Below, in pieces: positions 15,613 through 22,873 of a DNA stretch of 35,894 bases. Within the stretch, counting starts at the first letter, position 1; every line of letters starts with the position of its first letter. The translations under genes and the position numbers were made by a program. Under the pieces are notes generated by a model. It was not told the origin of the DNA. It did no database searches and worked only from the letters and a program-made list of their open reading frames with translations. Source of the DNA: Amycolatopsis tucumanensis (GTDB lineage Bacteria; Actinomycetota; Actinomycetes; Mycobacteriales; Pseudonocardiaceae); contig NZ_JAKGSD010000072.1 of assembly GCF_021654135.1 (NCBI RefSeq), positions 1 to 35,894 of the forward strand, in the 5' to 3' direction.

Positions 15613-16347
15613 ATGACGAACAACGCCGTCATCCGGCGCGGGCTCGTGCTGGCCGGCACCGTCGGGATCGCGGGCCTGCTGGGCGCGGGCGTCGCGTCCG
15701 CGCACGTCACCGCGAACGTCCTCGGCTCGGAGCCGCAGCAGGGCGGGTACGGGGCGATCACCTTCCGCGTGCCGAACGAGGAGGAGAACGCCGCCACCGT
15801 CAAGGTGGAGATCGACTTCAAGCCGGAGTACGCGATCAGCTCGGTGCGGTACCAGCCGATCCCCGGCTGGACCGCGGAGGTCACCAAGACCCCGCTGCCG
15901 GCGCCGGTCAAGAACGGCAAGGGCCTCGACGTCACCGAGGCGGTCACGAAGGTCGTCTTCACCGCTCAGCCGGGCACCAAGATCGGCCCCGGCGAGACCC
16001 AGTACCAGGACTTCGGCATCACCGCGGGCTCGCTGCCCGCGGTCGACGAACTGGTCCTGCCCGCGATCCAGACCTACGACAACGGCACGGTCGTCGCGTG
16101 GGACCAGGTCCAGGCAGCCGGCGCGGAGGAGCCGGAGCACCCGGCGCCCACCGTGTCGCTGGCCGCGGCTTCGGCCTCGGGCGACTCGCACCACGCGAAG
16201 ACCGCCGCCGCACAGGCCGCCGCGGAGGAGTCCGCCTCCACCGACGACACGGCCCGCTGGCTCGGCGGCGCCGGACTGGTCGTCGGCGCGCTCGGCCTCG
16301 GTGTCGGCGCCGGCGCGGTCCTGCGGTCCCGGAAGGCGTCGAAGTAA
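15613..16347 (+). CDS. ycnI: YcnI family copper-binding protein (DUF1775)
   Basis: A 244-residue exported, membrane-anchored protein. The signal peptide ends ASA-HVTAN, so the mature chain starts with His31, the histidine that in studied YcnI proteins forms a mono-histidine brace on Cu(II) with a nearby Glu and Trp; a matching Trp is seen in YDNGTVVAWDQ. The DUF1775 domain runs to ~residue 175. A His/Ala-rich linker and one C-terminal TM helix (LGGAGLVVGALGLGVGAGAV) ending in basic RSRKASK anchor it outside the cell. ATG 15613 has AGGAG 7 nt upstream. Its TAA stop overlaps the copC start by one base. Confidence 0.92.
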   Translation: MTNNAVIRRGLVLAGTVGIAGLLGAGVASAHVTANVLGSEPQQGGYGAITFRVPNEEENAATVKVEIDFKPEYAISSVRYQPIPGWTAEVTKTPLPAPVKNGKGLDVTEAVTKVVFTAQPGTKIGPGETQYQDFGITAGSLPAVDELVLPAIQTYDNGTVVAWDQVQAAGAEEPEHPAPTVSLAAASASGDSHHAKTAAAQAAAEESASTDDTARWLGGAGLVVGALGLGVGAGAVLRSRKASK

Positions 16348-16880
16348 TGCGCCGCCTGCTCGTCACGGTCGCCACCGCACTGGTCGCGCTGGTCGTCACC
16401 GCCACCCCGGCGCTGGCGCACAACGTGCTCGTCTCGTCCGACCCGGCCAAGGACGCCACGCTCGCGACCGGGCCGTCGAAGATCACGCTGACCTTCGACG
16501 CGCCCGTGCAGGGCGGCAACGTCAACCAGGTCTCGGTCACCGGCCCCGGTGGCACGCAGTGGGCGGAGGGCGACGTGCAGATCAACAGCAACGTCGTCAC
16601 CGTCGGCGTGCGGCCGCTCGGCCCGGCCGGGCAGTACACCGTCGGGTTCCGGATCCTGTCCGCCGACGGGCACCCGGTGACCGGCGAGGTGCCGTTCACC
16701 CTCACCACGGCCGGCAACGGCACCCCGGCCACGGCCAGCGCCGCGACCGGGGCCGACACGGCCGCACCCGCCGCCCAGTCCGGCGGCGGGGTTCCGGTGT
16801 GGGTGTGGATCGTCGGCGCGGTGGTCCTGCTGGCCATCGGGCTGACGTTGGCTCTCCGGATGGGCAGGGAGAAGGCGTGA
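16347..16880 (+). CDS. copC: CopC domain copper-binding protein with C-terminal membrane anchor
   Basis: A 177-residue extracytoplasmic copper carrier. The signal peptide (residues 1-24, ending PALA) exposes His25 as the first mature residue, the N-terminal Cu(II) ligand of CopC. The second ligand region is ILSADGHPVTGEVPFTL near the end of the beta barrel. A Thr/Ala/Gly-rich linker leads to one TM helix (VWVWIVGAVVLLAIGLTLAL) and a basic tail, the usual Gram-positive membrane-tethered form. Start overlaps the ycnI stop by one base (TAATG), and its end overlaps copD by 4 bp, so the three are coupled. The copper-thiolate type Met-rich site of Gram-negative CopC is absent. Confidence 0.93.
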   Translation: MRRLLVTVATALVALVVTATPALAHNVLVSSDPAKDATLATGPSKITLTFDAPVQGGNVNQVSVTGPGGTQWAEGDVQINSNVVTVGVRPLGPAGQYTVGFRILSADGHPVTGEVPFTLTTAGNGTPATASAATGADTAAPAAQSGGGVPVWVWIVGAVVLLAIGLTLALRMGREKA

Positions 16881-17902
16881 CCACGGCGGCCGGGGCCACC
16901 TCGCAAGTCCGTTACCAGGCGATCGTCGCGATCGTCACCGCCGCGCTGGCCGGCACGCTGATCGGCGTCGCGCTGACGGCGACCGCGCCGGTGCCCGGGG
17001 TGGCGGAGGTCAGCGAGGTGGTCTCGGTCGCCATCCCGATCGTCCGCGTGCTGCTCGACCTGGCCGCGGTGACGACGATCGGGATCGCCCTGCTGTCCGT
17101 GCTGGTCGGGTACGACCGGCCGAAGCTCACCGAGCCGATCATGCGCCGCGCCCGTCCGATCGCGCTGGCCGCGTCGCTGGTGTGGACGACGACCGCGCTG
17201 GTCACGCTCGTGCTGCAGACCGCCGAGTACCGGCCGCAGGTGCCGACGGTGAGCTTCGCCGACATCTGGGACTACGTCGTGCAGGTCGGCGCGGGCAAGG
17301 CGCTGCTCGTCGTCGCCGTGCTCGCGCTGGTCCAGGTCGGGCTCGGGGTGCTGACGCTGCGGCACGGCGAGAAGGTGCCCGCCGAGGTGCGCGTCGGGCT
17401 CGGCCTGTTCGCCCTGCTGCCGCTGCCGGTGACCGGGCACGCGGCGAACTGGGACTACCACGACTACACGATGATCTCGATGGAGCTGCACGTCATGGGC
17501 GCGGTCGCGTGGACCGGCGGCCTCGGCGCGATGGTCGTGCTGCTCGCCGCCAACCGGACGCTGCTCGCGCACGCGCTGCCGCGGTTTTCCAAGCTGGCCA
17601 CGCTGTGCCTGGTCCTGGTCTCGGCGACCGGGCTGTTCAACGCGGTCGTGGAGATCCTGCTCAACCCGACGATCGGCCTGTTCACCGCGCTGTTCACCAC
17701 GCCGTACGGGCAGCTCGTGGTGCTCAAGCTGGTGTGCGCGGCCGGGATCGCGGTGCTCGGGGCGATGGTCCGGTGGAAGCTGATGCCGCGGATCGTCCGG
17801 CACGAGCGGACCGCGCTCGCGACGTGGGCGACGCTCGAGCTGACCGTCATGGGGCTCGCGTTCGGGTTCGCGGTGGTGCTCACCCGGGCCCCGGTCAGCT
17901 AA
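16877..17902 (+). CDS. copD: CopD family copper transport membrane protein
   Basis: A 341-residue polytopic membrane protein with 8-9 hydrophobic segments. The C-terminal half is the CopD domain with conserved His positions in TM segments: VTGHAAN (~residue 190), ISMELHVMGAVAWTGGL (~205-222) and the SATGLFNA segment (~255). It is thought to move copper across the membrane, receiving it from CopC; the mechanism is not settled. GTG 16877 overlaps the copC stop (GTGA). It ends the copper operon. The 155-bp spacer after it has two short palindromes but no clear terminator. Confidence 0.92.
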   Translation: MTTAAGATSQVRYQAIVAIVTAALAGTLIGVALTATAPVPGVAEVSEVVSVAIPIVRVLLDLAAVTTIGIALLSVLVGYDRPKLTEPIMRRARPIALAASLVWTTTALVTLVLQTAEYRPQVPTVSFADIWDYVVQVGAGKALLVVAVLALVQVGLGVLTLRHGEKVPAEVRVGLGLFALLPLPVTGHAANWDYHDYTMISMELHVMGAVAWTGGLGAMVVLLAANRTLLAHALPRFSKLATLCLVLVSATGLFNAVVEILLNPTIGLFTALFTTPYGQLVVLKLVCAAGIAVLGAMVRWKLMPRIVRHERTALATWATLELTVMGLAFGFAVVLTRAPVS

Positions 17903-17913
17903 CCGTCAGTAGC

Positions 17914-17946
17914 TGCAAGTTGCACGCGTGGGGGACGGATTAATCC
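17914..17946. promoter_or_regulatory. Two short palindromes after copD
   Basis: TGCAAGTTGCA (17914-17924) and GGATTAATCC (17937-17946) lie in the spacer between the convergent copD and APH-type genes. Each is a perfect palindrome (the first about a central base). They resemble protein-binding sites more than terminators because the stems are too short. No promoter next to them is obvious. Confidence 0.3.
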
Positions 17947-18057
17947 ACCCAGGGTGACTAGCCGGACCGAATTTCCCACCGCGCGCACAGGGATCCGGAC
18001 ATACGACGAGCGGTCTCCTGCGGTCGGTAAATGTCCCCGTTTTTCCCACGATGTGGA

Positions 18058-18966
18058 CTAGCGGTAGCGGGCCCACTCCGTGCCGGCGCGGCCCGCGCGC
18101 AGGTCGCCCAGCCGTCGCCGCAGCTCACCGCGCACGTGCGGGTGGCTGCGCAGGATCGGCAGCACGCTGGTCACGAGCTTGAGCTCGCGGGCGGCCCGCA
18201 GCACGGCGAACCCGTCCCAGGTGGTGACGTCGAAGCCGTAGACGTCGGCGAGCATGCGGTACCGGCCCGCCGGGTCCCCGAACCGCTCGCGGCCGACGGC
18301 CAGCGGCGTGAGGTCCCACTCCGGCGGGCCGAAGCACGCGGAGTCGAAGTCGCACAGCACCGGCCCGTCCGGGCCGACGATCACGTTGCCCGGGTGCGCG
18401 TCGCCGTGGATCAGGCTCCGGTCCAGGGGGAACTCCAGCTCGCCGAGCGCGGCTTCGACCTCGGCGCTGCGGCGCAGCAGGAACCGGCGGTCGTCCGGGT
18501 CGAGCTCCTCCGCGTCGGCCACGCGGGCGCGCACGTCGGCCAGCGGCGCCCACTCGCCGACGCCGTCCGGGGCGGGCAGGGCGTGCACCCGGCGCAGCAG
18601 TCTGCCCAGGTCGGCGGCGTTCGCGCGGCGCTCGCCCGGCGGCACCCGGACCCACGCGGTGACGACGTGCTCGCCGACGTGGATCGGCTGGCCGACGCCG
18701 GGCAGCAGCCGGATCGCCGGCACGTCGTTGGCCTCGAAGTGCCGCGCGACCTCGACGACCTTGGCGACCCGGTGCCGCAGCGCACGCGACCCGACGATGC
18801 GCATCACGACCGGCGCGCCGGCCAGCTCGTAGACGGCGTTGTTGGTGAACCGCAGCAGCCGGGCGCCGCGGTGGTCCAGACCCAGGAGGGCGCACGCCTC
18901 GGCCAGCACGGCGGCCAGTTTCTCCTTGGTGAACCGGCCGTCCAGCTCGTCCGCGACGGTGCGCAT
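18058..18966 (-). CDS. Aminoglycoside phosphotransferase-fold (APH) kinase
   Basis: A 302-residue cytosolic protein of the APH/choline-kinase superfamily. The catalytic loop is HGDAHPGN (residues 187-194) and the metal-binding segment is LCDFDSACFGPPEWDL (~204-219), both intact. The N-lobe is short but has the conserved VVMRI strand (~53-57) carrying an Arg where many kinases have Lys. Members phosphorylate antibiotics, homoserine, choline or fructosamines, or small molecules not yet known, so drug resistance should not be assumed. ATG 18966 is 4 nt after the stop of the XRE-TPR regulator gene, so they are one operon and probably translationally coupled. Confidence 0.88.
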   Translation of the reverse strand: MRTVADELDGRFTKEKLAAVLAEACALLGLDHRGARLLRFTNNAVYELAGAPVVMRIVGSRALRHRVAKVVEVARHFEANDVPAIRLLPGVGQPIHVGEHVVTAWVRVPPGERRANAADLGRLLRRVHALPAPDGVGEWAPLADVRARVADAEELDPDDRRFLLRRSAEVEAALGELEFPLDRSLIHGDAHPGNVIVGPDGPVLCDFDSACFGPPEWDLTPLAVGRERFGDPAGRYRMLADVYGFDVTTWDGFAVLRAARELKLVTSVLPILRSHPHVRGELRRRLGDLRAGRAGTEWARYR

Positions 18967-18970
18967 CTTC

Positions 18971-20353
18971 CTAGGCGGCGAAGAACGAACTGATGCGTTC
19001 GTCCAGGTCGCGGGCGTCGGGGTTGTTGCGGCGCTTGGCCGCTTCCTCCTGCATCGGCATCATGCGGTCCTTCACGCGGGCCGACTTGAGGCCGTCCGCC
19101 GACTCCAGCGCCAGGCGGCCGATGCGGGCGCCGTGGTCGATGTCGCCGTCGATGAGGTGGTTGGTGGCCAGCGCGGCCTGGTTGAACACCTTGCTGCGCT
19201 GCATGTCCTCGCCGTAGGCCTCGATCGCCCTGGTCAGCGCCGGGATCGCGTACTGCGTGTGCTTCGTGTCGACACCGCGCGCCAGTACCGTGTGGACGGT
19301 GCCGATCATCGCGTAGACGTCGGTCTCGTTGAAGAACTTCACCCAGTCCTCGGCCTCGGCCACGTTCGCGCGGGCGAACTCGTCCTTGGCCAGGCCGAGC
19401 AGCTTCAGCGACTGGTCCTCGTTGCCCATCATCGCGTAGGCCCACGCCTGGTTCGCCGCGAGCACGGAGATCGCCAGCTCGGAGCCGGATTCCTGCGCCG
19501 CGATCTGCCCCAGCTGGAACAGCTTGAGCGCGTCGTTGGGCGCTTCCTGGTGCAGGTAGACCCGGCCCATCCGGTACAGGATGTTGGCCACCAGGTGGTC
19601 GTTGTTGCCCTGCTTGGCCAGCTCCAGCGCGTTGGCGAAGTGCCCGCGCGCGGAGTCCATCAGTCCACTGTCGAACGACGTCCAACCGGCCAGGCTGTGC
19701 AGGTCGGCCAGCGCCACGAACAGGCGCGAGCGGACCGGGGTGGCCGCGGAGGAGTCGAGCATCTGCTGCCCCCAGGACAGCTGCGCGACCACGGCGTCGC
19801 GGCAGAAGCCGCCGCCGTACTGGTAGTCGAGCGCGCGCAGCGCTCTGGTCGCAGCCTCGACCTGGCGCACGTCGGTCATCCCGATGTGGCCGGGTGCCGG
19901 CGTCCTCGCGGGGCTCGCCGCCCATGCCCTCGGCGACGATCCCAGGATGGCCGCCCCCATCGTGACCTGGGCGGCGTGCGCGAGGAAGTTCCGCCGCTTC
20001 ACGGACTCGTCCTCCTCAGCCTGCTGCTCGTCGGCTGCGCCGACGACCTGAATCTCGGTGGCCTCGTCGTAGGCGAGGCCCATGTATCCACGGGGGACAC
20101 CCAAGCCGTCGGCGATCCGGGCGAGCACGTCGTAGGCCATCACCTGGCGGCCCTTGAGGATCTCCGAGACCTCCGACTGGGACTGGCCGGTGAGTGCGGC
20201 GATCTGGCGCTGGGAGATGCCCTCCTTGCGCAGGTTCCGGTACACGGCACTGATGTTGCGGGCGGCCAGGGCCTCCCTCATCTCCCGCTTCTCCCAGGCA
20301 TCCGAGCTGATCGGGTGTCCCTGGCGGGCATCAGTGTTGTCACCGGCGTCCAT
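18971..20353 (-). CDS. XRE-family regulator with TPR-type repeats
   Basis: A 460-residue regulator. Residues ~36-90 form an XRE helix-turn-helix (ISQRQIAALTGQSQSEVSEI, then LARIADGLGVPRG). Residues ~118-146 are an odd Ala-rich segment starting KRRNFLAHAAQV, which looks like a Tat signal in the middle of the chain. Residues ~155-450 are helical repeats with TPR spacing (ILYRMGRVYLHQEAPNDAL and similar), suited to peptide or protein binding as in NsdA-like or other actinomycete developmental regulators; that comparison is loose. It is the first gene of a two-gene operon with the APH-fold kinase. A 284-bp spacer separates it from the divergent small-protein pair. Weak TACGCT-type -10 sequences are present but no clear operator. 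Confidence 0.85.
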   Translation of the reverse strand: MDAGDNTDARQGHPISSDAWEKREMREALAARNISAVYRNLRKEGISQRQIAALTGQSQSEVSEILKGRQVMAYDVLARIADGLGVPRGYMGLAYDEATEIQVVGAADEQQAEEDESVKRRNFLAHAAQVTMGAAILGSSPRAWAASPARTPAPGHIGMTDVRQVEAATRALRALDYQYGGGFCRDAVVAQLSWGQQMLDSSAATPVRSRLFVALADLHSLAGWTSFDSGLMDSARGHFANALELAKQGNNDHLVANILYRMGRVYLHQEAPNDALKLFQLGQIAAQESGSELAISVLAANQAWAYAMMGNEDQSLKLLGLAKDEFARANVAEAEDWVKFFNETDVYAMIGTVHTVLARGVDTKHTQYAIPALTRAIEAYGEDMQRSKVFNQAALATNHLIDGDIDHGARIGRLALESADGLKSARVKDRMMPMQEEAAKRRNNPDARDLDERISSFFAA

Positions 20354-20637
20354 TGCGCCCCCTCACCGTCCTGTCGGGCGTCGATTCGCAGCGTAGGCAC
20401 ACCCATTGAACCCTGGGAAACGTCGTTGCGGGAGCCCTGATCGGTCGGGGTGAACTCCGGCGACCGTTCACCGGCTCGCCCGCGCCGGTCGCCGCTGTGA
20501 CCGCGGTTCGCCTTCTCTTCGGCTGCGGTTCATCGCAATCTAGTTCTCGGGTTCGGCGTGACCGAGCGGATACGCCCCGCGATCACGCAGAGCTACGACG
20601 AACACGGACAGCAAGCCCGAAGCAGAGCGGAGACACG
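20354..20637. other. Divergent intergenic region
   Basis: These 284 bp lie between the XRE-TPR regulator (leftward) and a small protein gene (rightward). I see no gene in it. Candidate -10 boxes are TACGCT (minus strand, near 20391-20396) and TCTAGT (plus strand, near 20539). No convincing -35 elements or palindromes accompany them. It should hold both promoters. Confidence 0.4.
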
Positions 20638-20964
20638 GTGGAGTTCATGAACTCGATCTCGGCACCACGCGCCCAGGTCCACCGGCGGTCCTTCGCCCCG
20701 GCCGGTGCGCCGGTCGCGAGCCGGTCGGCGATGCCCGCGCCGGACCCGCGTGCCGCGCAGCTGCGCCGCTACGAGGGTGGTCAGCTGGTGTGGCGGGTGC
20801 AGTGCGGCGACATGATCAACCGCGACCGCTGCGTCACCGTGCTCGTCCAGGACGACCAGGTGGTCCTCGTCGGACCGCCCGGGGAAACGGCCCGCCTCAC
20901 CGCGGGTCAGCTCGGCCAGCTCCAGGCGGCGCTGAACGAAGCCGCCAAACTGGCGGAAAGGTGA
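20638..20964 (+). CDS. Small uncharacterised protein, divergent from the TPR regulator
   Basis: A 108-residue protein from GTG 20638 (GGAG 5 nt upstream), or 105 residues from ATG 20647. The first ~40 residues are Pro/Arg/Ala-rich and probably disordered. Residues ~45-108 form a compact unit: RRYEGGQLVWRVQCGDM, then three beta-like strands (VTVLVQDDQVVLVGPPG) and a C-terminal helix (GQLGQLQAALNEAAKLAER). I do not recognise the family. Its size, and its place next to an XRE regulator, recall the DUF397/BldB type of small partner protein, but the sequence itself does not show that. It is 13 bp before the next small gene, so the two form an operon. Confidence 0.7.
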   Translation: MEFMNSISAPRAQVHRRSFAPAGAPVASRSAMPAPDPRAAQLRRYEGGQLVWRVQCGDMINRDRCVTVLVQDDQVVLVGPPGETARLTAGQLGQLQAALNEAAKLAER

Positions 20965-20977
20965 CGGTGAGAATTCC

Positions 20978-21376
20978 GTGGATCAGATCCTTGGGCAGGT
21001 CCTCCGCAACGCGGTTTGGGAGCGCCTCGACATGCTCGCCGATCTCGCCACCAGGGCGGACGCGCAGTCCCTCGTCTCAGTGGCCCGGTCGGAACTGCCG
21101 CGGCTGACCGAGGGCTGGCGCGCGATGCTGACCGCTCACGAGCCCGACGAGCGGGGCGACTGCCCCACCTGCTCCACCCGGTGGCACCGCTGCAAGGCGC
21201 CGTGCTCGGTGTGGCAGGTCGCGCACGAGCACCTCGTCGCCGGCGGTCTCGCCCCCCAGCAGGACCTGCGCCGCCCGTCGCGCCGCAAGCCGAAGGTCCC
21301 GGCACAGACGCGCGGTACGACGCCGGGTGAGACAACCGGTCGTCACGCGCTGATACCGCAGGTCGCGAACCGCTGA
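20978..21376 (+). CDS. Small cysteine-containing protein, possibly zinc-binding
   Basis: A 132-residue cytosolic protein from GTG 20978. Residues ~1-55 are helical (WERLDMLADLATRADAQSLV). Residues ~60-85 hold a Cys/His cluster, CPTCSTRWHRCKAPCSVW, followed by QVAHEHLV, which could bind zinc. The last ~40 residues are basic and disordered. Small proteins with this DxxGxCPxC...CxxxC...AHxxLV pattern are frequent in Pseudonocardiaceae, but I know no function for them. It is second in a two-gene unit with the small protein at 20638. Confidence 0.7.
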   Translation: MDQILGQVLRNAVWERLDMLADLATRADAQSLVSVARSELPRLTEGWRAMLTAHEPDERGDCPTCSTRWHRCKAPCSVWQVAHEHLVAGGLAPQQDLRRPSRRKPKVPAQTRGTTPGETTGRHALIPQVANR

Positions 21377-21384
21377 CCACTCGG

Positions 21385-21454
21385 CGATTAATCGAAAAAA
21401 CTCGGTAACAACCTCTAGCGGAACACCCCCGTCACCGCTATGTTGTCGATCATG
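21385..21454 (+). promoter_or_regulatory. ECF-like promoter candidate before an 11-residue reading frame
   Basis: The spacer between two convergent genes contains GGAAC (21420-21424), 17 nt, then GTT (21442-21444), the shape of promoters read by several actinobacterial ECF sigma factors. An ATG at 21452 begins a leaderless 11-codon frame (MVEDAKLQIAP, stop at 21485-21487) 7 nt later. Upstream lies the palindrome CGATTAATCG (21385-21394) followed by AAAAAA. Each part is weak alone; together they may mark a small RNA or leader. Confidence 0.3.
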
Positions 21455-21585
21455 GTCGAGGACGCGAAGTTGCAGATCGCACCTTGACCGCCCCGCCCTC
21501 GTGGCCCCGAGAACTCCGCGGACCGGTGCCGTTGCACTCCCCTCCCCCGACCGGCACCGGCCCGCGGGCCCAAAGGTACGGAGCT

Positions 21586-21618
21586 GAAGGGCTCCTCCGA
21601 ATCCCGGAGGAGCCCTTC
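21586..21618 (-). terminator. Strong terminator hairpin after the sugar transporter
   Basis: GAAGGGCTCCTCCG (21586-21599) and CGGAGGAGCCCTTC (21605-21618) form a perfect 14-bp stem with a 5-nt AATCC loop. It begins 8 nt after the transporter stop codon on the minus strand. There is no U-tract, which is common for actinobacterial hairpin terminators. Being symmetrical, it may also stop transcripts from the left. Confidence 0.85.
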
Positions 21619-21625
21619 GGTGATT

Positions 21626-22873
21626 TCAGCGCACCGAGCGGACACCGAGGACGAACGCCCCGGCCGCCAGCGTCGCGACCGCCGACGCGGCGAACAGTCC
21701 CGGGTAGCCGCCGAGTTCGGCCAGGATGACGGTCGCGGCGACCGGCGCGATCACCTGCGGCAGCGCGTTGGCGATGTTGATGACGCCCAGGTCCTTGGCG
21801 CGGTCCTGCGCGGCGGGCAGCACCTCGGTGAGGATGGCCAGCGCCACCGCCCAGTACGCGCCGAACCCGATCCCGAGCAGCGGGGACGCCGCCAGTGCCG
21901 CGGGCCAGGTCTGCCACAGCACCAGCACGATCGCCGCCGCGGCCATCACCACGACCGCGCCCAGCACGAACGGCTTGCGGCGGCCGGTCCGGTCGGACAG
22001 CGGGCCGACCACGAGGCCGCCGACCACCAGCGCGACACCGTAGAGGCTCATCATGATCAGCAGCCCGGTGTCCGGGTCCGGGTGGTGCACCGCGTCCTTC
22101 AGGAAGAACAGCAGGAAGAACGTGCCCAGCGAGTTGCCCAGGTTGATCAGGAAGTGGCAGCCCCAGGCCCACGCGAAGTCCGGGTGCCGCCGCGGCGAAA
22201 CCCACAGCTCGCCCAGGACCGCGCGGAACCCGGTCGCCGGGCGCCAGTCCCGCGGCAGGGCGATGTCCCGCGTGCGCAGCACGAACGCGGCCGCGCCGAG
22301 CACCACGACCGCGGCGCAGCCGAGGTAACCGCCGGGCAGGCTGGTGACCAGGACCGTCACCAGCACGGCGCCGAGGACCGTGCCGAGCATCTGGCTGATG
22401 CCGACGAGGCCGCCGATCCGCGCCCGCTGGCCGACCGGGACCCGGTCCGGCACCGCCGAGGTGAGCGTCGCGAGCATGCCGCCGAGGCCGGCCTGCACCA
22501 GGCACCAGCCGACGACCATGACCGCCACGTTCGGCGCGACCGCCAGCACCACCAGGCCGAGCGCGCCGCACAGCGCGCCCGCGAGCGTCCACGGGTGCCG
22601 CCGCCCGAACCGGGAGCGCGTGCGGTCCGAGGCCAGCCCGACCAGTGGGTTGGTGAGCAGCGCGACCACCGCGCCGACGCCGGTGACGATGCCGAACACC
22701 AGCTCCTTGTCCGCGGCGTCCAGGTGTTCGGCCTGCTCGGGCAGCAGCAGCTGGATCGGGGCGTAGATGCCCATCCACAGCCCGATGTTCGCGCCGAAGA
22801 GCAGGCCGATCCAGCCGGCCCGGACCGGGACCTCGGGTTCGGCGAGCGCGTCGGGCGTCCGCGTTCCGGTCAT
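21626..22873 (-). CDS. MFS sugar transporter, glycoside-pentoside-hexuronide type
   Basis: A 415-residue membrane protein with 12 predicted TM helices. The loop after TM2 has NPLVGLASDRTRSRFGRRHP, the motif typical of the GPH cation-symporter and sucrose-transporter branch, and the second half repeats it as GPLSDRTGRRKPFVL. Such proteins import beta-glucosides, disaccharides or similar sugars with H+ or Na+. ATG 22873 overlaps the beta-glucosidase stop by 4 bp, so the two are coupled and the transporter probably supplies the glucosidase substrate. An earlier in-frame start at 23005 would lie deep in the glucosidase gene and add a non-membrane leader; I reject it. A strong hairpin follows the gene. 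Confidence 0.9.
   Translation of the reverse strand: MTGTRTPDALAEPEVPVRAGWIGLLFGANIGLWMGIYAPIQLLLPEQAEHLDAADKELVFGIVTGVGAVVALLTNPLVGLASDRTRSRFGRRHPWTLAGALCGALGLVVLAVAPNVAVMVVGWCLVQAGLGGMLATLTSAVPDRVPVGQRARIGGLVGISQMLGTVLGAVLVTVLVTSLPGGYLGCAAVVVLGAAAFVLRTRDIALPRDWRPATGFRAVLGELWVSPRRHPDFAWAWGCHFLINLGNSLGTFFLLFFLKDAVHHPDPDTGLLIMMSLYGVALVVGGLVVGPLSDRTGRRKPFVLGAVVVMAAAAIVLVLWQTWPAALAASPLLGIGFGAYWAVALAILTEVLPAAQDRAKDLGVINIANALPQVIAPVAATVILAELGGYPGLFAASAVATLAAGAFVLGVRSVR

Noticed and set aside
18058..18966. Aminoglycoside resistance gene
   Set aside because: The fold is right, but the superfamily includes many metabolic kinases and nothing in the sequence points to an antibiotic substrate.
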